From NCBI GenBank assembly GCA_030706605.1, contig JAUZOE010000031.1, positions 1-47,995 of the forward strand: 47,995 bases of DNA. The letters are read 5' to 3'. Position numbers and translations under genes: made by a program. This stretch comes from Bacteroidota bacterium (lineage in GTDB: Bacteria; Bacteroidota; Bacteroidia; Chitinophagales; Chitinophagaceae). Shown piece after piece: positions 41,359 to 47,995 of this stretch. The first letter of the stretch is position 1. Every line of letters begins with the position of its first letter. The notes below the pieces were generated by a model. The model was not told the origin of the DNA. It saw only the letters and a list, made by a program, of their open reading frames with translations, and made no database searches.

Positions 41359-43308
41359 ATGAAAAGTAATTTAACACGGATATTTTTGATGCTTTTAACC
41401 TGCTTTTGGCTCATGCAGAAACCCATGAAAGCTCAACAGCATACTTTCCATGATTTGGAAGGTGTGGTAAGATTGCAGTTTCAAAACCCCGGTTTACCCG
41501 TTGATCTGGGAGTTGGGCTATGGCCGTATCCGCTTCCGATGGATTATGATCAGGATGGAGACATGGACCTGGTGGTTTCCAGTGGTGGCTTCCCATACAA
41601 TGGTCTTTATTTTTTCGAAAATACATCCGGGGATAAATTCCCGGTGTTTAAAGCACCGGTCAGGATTGGTGATCACGCAAAAAATATTCATGTTTCATTG
41701 GTGGGCAAAGAACCCAAAGTTTTGGGGCCGGGGATTGAATATTTAAATTTCAGGAACAAACAACTTTCAGATCCAGTCGGCATTTTTCCGGCGAATGAAA
41801 TTTTTGCTTTTGTAAAAAGTATGCGCTCAAGTCAATGGAAATATGTTGATTTTGACAATGATGGTGATCAGGATTTGATTGTTGGACTTGATGATTGGGA
41901 AGATTATGGATGGGACAATGCCTATGATAATTCAGGAAGATGGACCCGGGGACCGTTGCACGGTTATGTCTTTTTAATTGAGAATGTAAACGGGAATTAT
42001 CGGTTAAAAGGGAAATTGGATGCTGCAGGAAAACCGATTGACGTGTTCGGCCAACCTTCACCCAACATGTGCGATTTTGATGGTGATGGAGATCTTGACC
42101 TGATTTGTGGTGATTTTACCGATAAATTCACCTGGTTCGAAAATGTGGGAACACGTGAAAAACCTGAGTTTGCAAAAGGCCGCCTTTTAGAAAATGGAAA
42201 CGGCCTCATTCACATGAATGTGGAAATGGAGGTTCCGAATGCAGTTGACTGGGACGGAGATGGTGACATGGATTTGGTTGTTGGCGATGAAGACGGCCGC
42301 GTTGCACTGATTGAAAATACAGGAAAGGTGAAGGACCATATGCCGGTTTTTAAGTCGCCAGTTTATTTTCAGCAGGAAGCTGCTGATCTGAAGTTTGGCG
42401 CGTTGGTTACACCCGTCAGTGTCGATTGGGATGGAGATGGTGACCAGGATCTGCTATGCGGAAATACTGCCGGACAAATTGGATTCATTGAAAATCTGGA
42501 TGGTGGAAATCCTCCTAAATGGAATCGCCCGGTTTTGCTTGAAGTCGATGGGAAACCTATTCGTTTCATGGCCGGCAAGAATGGTTCTATTCAGGGACCT
42601 GCTGAACAAAAGTGGGGTTACACCACTTTCTCGGTTGCAGATTGGGATGGTGATGGATTGAAAGATATTGTAGTCAATTCAATCTGGGGGAAAGTGGAAT
42701 GGTTTAAAAATATTGGAACCAAAACGCACCCAAAACTGGCAGCTAAGCAGCCGGTTAAGGTGGACTGGGAAGGTAAAACGCCTCCGAAACCAGCCTGGAA
42801 TTGGTGGAATCCCGGAAAAAATGAACTGGCCACGCAATGGCGCACAACGCCTCTGGTGATAGATTGGAATAAAGATGGTTTGGCAGATCTGGTCATGCTC
42901 GATCAGGAAGGCTACCTGGCTTTCTATGAGCGTTTCCGTAAAAACGGCGAATTGATGCTGCATCCAGGAAAGCGAATATTTGAGGAGGAAGATTCATCAG
43001 GAAAAACAAAACTTTTACGCATGAATGCCCGGGAGGCCGGACACAGCGGCCGCCGGAAACTTTGCCTAGTTGACTGGGATAATGATGGTGATATTGATTT
43101 GCTGGCAAATAGCGAGAATGCCACCTGGTATGAAAATGTGGGTGAGAAAGATGGACAGGTGATCTTCCGAAACCGTGGTAACCTGATGAAAATAAAATTA
43201 ACTGGCCATGATACCAGCCCAACCGTTGTCGATTGGAACCACGATGGTATTCCGGAATTGTTGCTCGGTGCTGAAGATGGGCATTTTTATTATCAACCAC
43301 ACAGATAA
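41359..43308 (+). CDS. Exported FG-GAP/VCBS repeat protein of unknown function
   Basis: This 649-residue protein has a signal peptide (IFLMLLTCFWLMQKPMKAQ). It has nine calcium-loop motifs of the DxDxDGxxD kind at about residues 62-70, 164-172, 239-247, 297-305, 356-364, 428-436, 502-510, 572-580 and 625-633, for example DWDGDGDMD. Many are followed by a strand and the string ENVG or similar (WFENVG, LIENTG, WYENVG), as in FG-GAP/VCBS beta-propellers. No catalytic domain was recognised. It is the first gene of an operon with a rhamnosidase and a mannosidase (13 bases before GH78), so it probably binds or cleaves the same glycan. It is G+C-richer than most of the window. Confidence 0.85.
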   Translation: MKSNLTRIFLMLLTCFWLMQKPMKAQQHTFHDLEGVVRLQFQNPGLPVDLGVGLWPYPLPMDYDQDGDMDLVVSSGGFPYNGLYFFENTSGDKFPVFKAPVRIGDHAKNIHVSLVGKEPKVLGPGIEYLNFRNKQLSDPVGIFPANEIFAFVKSMRSSQWKYVDFDNDGDQDLIVGLDDWEDYGWDNAYDNSGRWTRGPLHGYVFLIENVNGNYRLKGKLDAAGKPIDVFGQPSPNMCDFDGDGDLDLICGDFTDKFTWFENVGTREKPEFAKGRLLENGNGLIHMNVEMEVPNAVDWDGDGDMDLVVGDEDGRVALIENTGKVKDHMPVFKSPVYFQQEAADLKFGALVTPVSVDWDGDGDQDLLCGNTAGQIGFIENLDGGNPPKWNRPVLLEVDGKPIRFMAGKNGSIQGPAEQKWGYTTFSVADWDGDGLKDIVVNSIWGKVEWFKNIGTKTHPKLAAKQPVKVDWEGKTPPKPAWNWWNPGKNELATQWRTTPLVIDWNKDGLADLVMLDQEGYLAFYERFRKNGELMLHPGKRIFEEEDSSGKTKLLRMNAREAGHSGRRKLCLVDWDNDGDIDLLANSENATWYENVGEKDGQVIFRNRGNLMKIKLTGHDTSPTVVDWNHDGIPELLLGAEDGHFYYQPHR

Positions 43309-43321
43309 TTGACTAATCCCA

Positions 43322-46099
43322 ATGAGTAGAAAAATTAAATATACCCTGGTTAAGATATGGCGATTTCTGATCGCTGCCTTTGGATGCTTTTTACTGGCGA
43401 GCTACTCGCAGGTAAGAATTTCGCCGTTTAAATTCGAAAAGATGTTGGTCGAATATGCAGAAAATCCAATTAATACCGATATAAAACATCCACGTTTTTC
43501 CTGGATTGTTTCTTCTTCAGAACGCAACCAGATTCAATCAGCTTATGAAATCATGCTTGCTACATCGGCTTACCGTCTGAATAATGACCAGCCCGATTTG
43601 TGGAATTCAGGGAAAATCAAGTCAGGAGAAACCATTCAGCACGAATATCCCAAGGATGATATTCGTTCGCACAGCACCTATTTCTGGAAAGTCATTATTT
43701 GGGACGGAAACGGACACCGATATGAAAGTCCGGTGGCAAAATTCGAAACAACTTTGCTTTCGCCCGACGATTGGCAGGCCGCATGGATTGGAAACGGACC
43801 GGCATCAGTAAAGCTTCCGGCACAAGGTTTCTACAAAGATGTAAAAGAACAGTTCCCTGGAAAAGACAGCATTGTGCATGACGGCCGTTCTCTTTTGCTT
43901 CGTCGCGAAATTGAAATCCCGAAGAAAATCAAATCCGCTTGTGCCTACGTCACCGGGTTGGGTTATTATGAATTCTTTATCAATGGGAAACGTGTAGGTG
44001 ATCATGTACTGGCTCCAGCTAAAACCCCTTATCACAAGTATGTTTTATACGATACTTACAATGTGACAGAATTATTGAAACAGGGGAAAAACGCACTCGG
44101 AATTCATCTCGGAAACGGCTGGTACAATCCCTATAAAAAATGGTGGGATGATTACCGGATGCAATGGTTTGGCCACAAAAAAGCCATTGCACAGATTTTG
44201 GTTACTTATGATGATGGCTCTTCAGAATGGATAAAAACGGATAAAAACTGGCGCTGTACTCCGGGCCCAATCACCTATGATTGTGTTTATGATGGAGAGA
44301 TCTATGATGCCAATCAGGATCATCCTGGTTGGATGACCACCGGATACAATGATTCTGACTGGAAACCTGTGACAGTATTCGAAAAGCCAAAAGTTCAACT
44401 GGTTTCTGAAACCATGCCGGCGATCAAAGAGCACGAAATATTTAAACCCAAAGAAATTCAGGTCTCGCTGAAAAACACAAAAGTATTTGATATGGGGCAA
44501 AATTTTGCTGGCTGGGTCAGTATCAAAACAAAGGGGCCAAAGAATACTATTCTGAAACTCAGGTTTGCCGAAGATATTCTTCCTGATGGGACGGTTGACG
44601 TCACAAGTAACGAGCATGCAAAAGCCACAGCTGAGTATATTTTGAAAGGAGATGGCATTGAAACTTATGAAACACATTTTTCCTTCTTCGGATTTAAGTA
44701 TGTGGAAATATCGTCACAGAATGGACCCTTGCACCTTATGGATGTGGAAGGTCATGCCGTTTATTCGGACAACCAACCCGCCGGCAGTTTCGAGTGCGAT
44801 GACCAGTTGGTTGACAAAATACATCACGCTACAGTTTGGTCGCAAAAGAGCAACATGCTGGGTTACCCGATGGATTGCCCGCAGCGCGACGAGCGCCTCG
44901 GCTGGTTTGGCGATGCTCAGGTTTCGGCCGACGAAGCGATGTTCAACTTCAATATGGCTTTGTTTTACCAAAACTGGATCGATGGCATTAGTGAGAACCA
45001 GGATGCAAAAACCGGCGACATTCCGATCATTTCACCGCGTCCATATATCAAAGATGAAGGTATCGAATGGAGCAGCACCTACCTGATCATGCTTTGGAAA
45101 TATTACCTCAATTACGACGACGAACGAATTCTGGCCAAAAACTATCCAGCCATGAAGCGCTACATGAATCTCCTTGACAGCCTTGCAACTAATTTGATTT
45201 TGCCTTCAGGATGGATTGGCGACTGGGGCAGCATGGTAAAAGACTGGAAAGAAGGCGACCCGAAATCGGTGCCTACAGCTTACTATTTCTGGAATTCTGA
45301 AATCATGAGCAAAGTGGCCGGAATACTTGGGAACAGGGCTGATCAGGAACATTTCAGCAAACTGGCTGATGCCATTCGTGAAAAATATAATGCCAAGTTC
45401 CTGAATCCTGAAACGGCCAATTACGAAGACGGCAGCCAGATGGCGAACGCCTTTCCGCTTTTTTTGGGAATCGTGCCTGAAAATATGAAATCGCGCGTGT
45501 TGAGTAATCTGGTGAAAGACATTGTGGTGAACAATAACACACACCTGACCACCGGCGTGCTGGGAACCAAATATATGCCCGAGGCGCTCGCACAACTGGG
45601 CCGCGCTGATGTGGCCTGGGGAATTATCAATCAGAAAAGTGCACCAAGCTGGGCCGATATGATGCGTCGATACACAACGGTCTGCGAATTCTGGACTTTG
45701 AAACAATCGAAGAACCATGTGATGATGGGAAGCATCGATGCCTGGTTTTATAGGTACATTACTGGTATTCAGTTGGATGAAAAGAATCCTGCATACGCTT
45801 CATTTACAGTGAAACCAGAACTTTTGGATAGCTTGAATTCCGCAAAATCAACGATAGAAACAATACGCGGAACAATTTCATCTGAATGGAAACGGCAGCC
45901 GGAACTCTTTACTTTGAAAGTGAGCGTGCCTTTCAATACGTCTGCCGAAATTTTCATTCCCGGCAAAAAAGACGGCGAAGTGACCGAAAGCGGATTGCCG
46001 GTTGCCCAATTGAAAGGTACAACCAACAAAGGATTTAAGGATGGATATTTTATCGTGCATGTTCCCTCCGGGAATTATGAATTCAAATCGAAACTATGA
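43322..46099 (+). CDS. Exported GH78 alpha-L-rhamnosidase
   Basis: This 925-residue protein has an N-terminal hydrophobic export segment (FLIAAFGCFLLASYSQ). Beta domains with VEYAENPINTDIKHPRFSWIV and the alpha-rhamnosidase N domain (YVTGLGYYEFFINGKRVGDHVLAP) follow, then the six-hairpin barrel. The catalytic acid is likely E524 in DCPQRDERLGWFGDAQ. The base region is near CEFWTLKQSKNHVMMGSIDAWFYRYITGI, where E before FW occupies the usual position. It should release L-rhamnose from pectin (RG-I), flavonoid or bacterial/algal glycans. The length fits the family. It overlaps the GH92 start by 4 bases (ATGA), showing translational coupling. Confidence 0.95.
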   Translation: MSRKIKYTLVKIWRFLIAAFGCFLLASYSQVRISPFKFEKMLVEYAENPINTDIKHPRFSWIVSSSERNQIQSAYEIMLATSAYRLNNDQPDLWNSGKIKSGETIQHEYPKDDIRSHSTYFWKVIIWDGNGHRYESPVAKFETTLLSPDDWQAAWIGNGPASVKLPAQGFYKDVKEQFPGKDSIVHDGRSLLLRREIEIPKKIKSACAYVTGLGYYEFFINGKRVGDHVLAPAKTPYHKYVLYDTYNVTELLKQGKNALGIHLGNGWYNPYKKWWDDYRMQWFGHKKAIAQILVTYDDGSSEWIKTDKNWRCTPGPITYDCVYDGEIYDANQDHPGWMTTGYNDSDWKPVTVFEKPKVQLVSETMPAIKEHEIFKPKEIQVSLKNTKVFDMGQNFAGWVSIKTKGPKNTILKLRFAEDILPDGTVDVTSNEHAKATAEYILKGDGIETYETHFSFFGFKYVEISSQNGPLHLMDVEGHAVYSDNQPAGSFECDDQLVDKIHHATVWSQKSNMLGYPMDCPQRDERLGWFGDAQVSADEAMFNFNMALFYQNWIDGISENQDAKTGDIPIISPRPYIKDEGIEWSSTYLIMLWKYYLNYDDERILAKNYPAMKRYMNLLDSLATNLILPSGWIGDWGSMVKDWKEGDPKSVPTAYYFWNSEIMSKVAGILGNRADQEHFSKLADAIREKYNAKFLNPETANYEDGSQMANAFPLFLGIVPENMKSRVLSNLVKDIVVNNNTHLTTGVLGTKYMPEALAQLGRADVAWGIINQKSAPSWADMMRRYTTVCEFWTLKQSKNHVMMGSIDAWFYRYITGIQLDEKNPAYASFTVKPELLDSLNSAKSTIETIRGTISSEWKRQPELFTLKVSVPFNTSAEIFIPGKKDGEVTESGLPVAQLKGTTNKGFKDGYFIVHVPSGNYEFKSKL

Positions 46100-47877
46100 A
46101 GTTTGCTGTTATTGCCATATTATTTTTAACTGCTTGTCATTCTGAAACTAAAAAGCAGGATTTTGCCTCGTATGTCAATCCGTTTATCGGAACCGGCGGC
46201 AAAATGGGAGTGGGGTTCGGCAACATGTTTCCCGGCGCTGCTTATCCGTTTGGAATGATTCAGCTCAGTCCCAACAACGGTGGCCCGGGTTGGATGTACG
46301 CTGCTGGTTATCATTACGGTGATAGCACGATTGTCGGTTTTTCACATACGCATCTCAGTGGAACCGGAGTAGGCGATTACTGCGATATTTCGTTGATGCC
46401 AACGATCAAACCCATTGAAGAAAAATATTTTACACAGAGCGATTCCACTATCAACGAAATCATTGCAGAGCGTGGCCTCGATCCAAACGGATTTATCAAC
46501 CGCGACGGCCATCCGGGGCCGTTCGACAAGCATTTTCTGCTGGAATACCGGTCGCATTTTTCACACAGTTCCGAAAAAGCCTCCCCCGGCTATTATGCAG
46601 TAAATCTGAAGGATGACAATATTGATGTGGAATTGACCACCGGCGAACTGGCTGCCATGCACCGGTATCGCTTCAACAAAAAGGCCGGGTTGCAAAGCGT
46701 GGTGCTTAATCTGGGTTATACCAACAGCGACCGGACCACCGATGCGCTTGTACATTACCGCTCTCCGGAATTGATTACCGGCTACCGTTTTTCTACCGGA
46801 AAAGCCAATGTGCAACGCGTATATTTTGCCATGCGGTTTTCCCGGAAAATGAAACAGCATCAGTTTTTTAACGCTGAAAAAACAGCTAGTGACACCTTGG
46901 CCCAAGGAACGAATGTTGATGCCGCTTTTTCGTTCGACGGAAATGAAAGTCAGGAATTAGTACTGAAAGTGGCCATTTCGTCGGTGAGCGAAGACAATGC
47001 GTTGGCAAATCTGAAAACAGCGGACCGTTTTGGCTGGAACTTCGACGAAATGCGCGAAGCCACCCGAAAGAAATGGAACGATGAACTTTTGAAAGTTCAG
47101 GTGACGACCGACGATTCCGTGAAGCGAACGATTTTTTACACGTCATTGTACCACAGTTACATGGCTCCGTATCGCTACTCGGATGTCGATGATTCTTACA
47201 AGAATTTTAATCAGGTTCCCGATAAAGCGGTGGGTTACACGCAATATACCTTGTTGTCGCTGTGGGATACCTTTCGGGCCGAAGATCCGTTGTTGTCGCT
47301 GATGCAGCCACGCGTTGAGGAAGACATCATTCATTCAATGATGGCCAAATACAAGCAAACCGGCGAACTGCCCTACTGGGAAATTGCCTGTAACGAAGGA
47401 GGTTCGATGATTGGTTACCACGCGGCTGTTTTGATCGCCGATGCGCTGACGAAGAAAATCGGGAAATACGATCTGGATGAGGCTTACAAAGCCTTGATGG
47501 AAGTTTCGGAAACTAACCGAAAGGGGCTTGACTATTACCGGCAATACCATTTTGTTCCGGTGGATAAAGAGAAAAGCGGAACCGTTTCGAAAACGGTTGA
47601 ATATTGTTTTGATGACTGGTGCATTGCACAGGTGGCCAAACAATTGGGAAAAACTGCTGACTATAAAAAATATATGGCTCGCTCGCAATACTACAAAAAT
47701 CTGTATGATCCGAAATATCATCTTTTGAACGGCAAAAACAGCGACGGAAGCTGGTACAAGCCTTTTGAACCACGTTTTGCCCAATATGGAAATCCGCTTT
47801 GCGTGGAAGGAAATACCTGGCAATATTCGTTTTTTGTTCCGCACGATATTCCCGGACTAATTAACCCAAGTTGCTAA
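46096..47877 (+). pseudogene. GH92 alpha-mannosidase lipoprotein, truncated by IS insertion
   Basis: The reading frame has 593 codons. It starts with a lipoprotein signal (FLTAC, Cys14), then the GH92 N-terminal domain (FIGTGGKMGVGFGNMFPGAAYPFGMIQLSP) and the helical barrel with LLSLWDTFRAEDPL, CNEGGSMIGYHA and VEGNTWQYSFFVPHD. The Glu571 in EGNTWQY corresponds to the likely catalytic acid. Intact GH92 proteins have about 750 residues and carry a GNDD...MSAWYVFSALGFYPV block after this point, including the base. Here homology stops at I589, and the last four residues (NPSC) are read from the IS end. The product probably lacks activity. It is translationally coupled to GH78. Confidence 0.92.
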
Positions 47878-47995
47878 TTAAAAAGGACATCGATAAAGAA
47901 TAATTTTGAGTTACGACACTTAAAAAATCTTTACCGATGCTTAATGAAGATAAAATTATAGCAATTTTCTGTTTAGTGGATGATCTGCTAAAAGG
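47864..47995 (+). mobile_element. Left end of an IS982-family-like insertion sequence
   Basis: Homology to GH92 ends near 47862. Right there the sequence ACCCAAGTTGC begins, of the ACCC type expected of an IS982-family terminal repeat. A transposase ORF starts 73 bases further on. The right end and target-site duplication lie outside the window. The exact first base of the IS is uncertain by a few bases. Confidence 0.75.
47937..47995 (+). CDS. IS982-family-like transposase, N-terminal fragment (runs off window)
   Basis: ATG at 47937 opens a frame of 19 codons to the window end: MLNEDKIIAIFCLVDDLLK. The start pattern MLxxDKIIxIFxxVDDxxK is that of IS982-family transposases of Bacteroidota. 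The rest of the DDE transposase must lie to the right. The call relies on this short N-terminus, its position inside GH92 and the terminal-repeat-like sequence before it. Confidence 0.7.
   Translation, partial: MLNEDKIIAIFCLVDDLLK

Noticed and set aside
45206-45718. 170-codon minus-strand ORF within the GH78 gene
   Set aside because: It is a shadow frame in the G+C-richer region, where stops are rarer; the GH78 frame is clearly the real one.
1-47995. CRISPR arrays, prophage, toxin-antitoxin or restriction systems
   Set aside because: I looked for regularly spaced repeats and for phage, Cas, toxin and methylase motifs in the translated genes and found none.

Overview
The window looks like chromosome of a Gram-negative Bacteroidota, most likely a Chitinophagaceae-type bacterium. 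The sequence is AT-rich. Several genes are preceded by the Bacteroidota -7 element TAnnTTTG. Family choices also fit: type III glutamine synthetase, plant-type IspH, a NagB/PIG-L fusion, DUF2723, and DUF4295 beside L33 and FtsY. HldD and LolA indicate an outer membrane with LPS. Taxonomy is inferred from gene content only.

Layout. 1-565: 3' part of a DUF1080 (3-keto-disaccharide hydrolase-like) gene. 703-4795 (minus): Spy-like periplasmic protein, glutamine synthetase III, a large membrane protein. 4895-9966 (plus): purL, an hldD-like gene starting on TTG directly after the purL stop, then pyrG. 10110-18985: lolA, ubiX, a periplasmic thioredoxin-like protein, a duplicated 95-nt structured element, DUF2207 plus LemA, DUF389, ispH, and a cytoplasmic GH13. 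18986-19394: tRNA-Lys(CTT) and tRNA-Gln(CTG). 19395-24412: chitin/GlcNAc module with NagB fused to a PIG-L domain, a GH18 chitinase and a GH20 hexosaminidase. 24620: tRNA-Pro(GGG). 25128-31605: CoA-disulfide reductase/rhodanese fusion, two tandem exported sulfatases, and a DUF6807 (PmoA-family) protein. 31629-35764 (minus): yiaK-like dehydrogenase, rimO, ftsY, a 56-aa DUF4295 protein, rpmG and rpmB. 35977-41003: thioredoxin, OsmC, an EamA exporter, and a 1037-aa DUF2723 GT-C-type membrane protein.

41359-47877 is different in character. It is a three-gene plus-strand operon: an exported protein with nine calcium-type FG-GAP/VCBS motifs, a GH78 alpha-L-rhamnosidase, and a GH92 alpha-mannosidase. 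It is visibly richer in G+C than the rest and is probably a horizontally acquired glycan-degradation cassette. The GH92 gene is broken: after codon 589 the sequence passes into the left end of an IS982-like insertion sequence, whose transposase begins at 47937 and runs off the window. The mannosidase has lost the C-terminal part that normally carries the GNDD motif.

No CRISPR array, phage or defence system was seen. The items most worth a second look are the IS-disrupted foreign cassette with its uncharacterised FG-GAP protein, the duplicated 95-nt element at 12013/12252, two very long perfect palindromes (576-621 and 30135-30178), the NagB/PIG-L fusion in its chitin context, and an 18-codon hydrophobic mini-ORF just ahead of the DUF389 gene.
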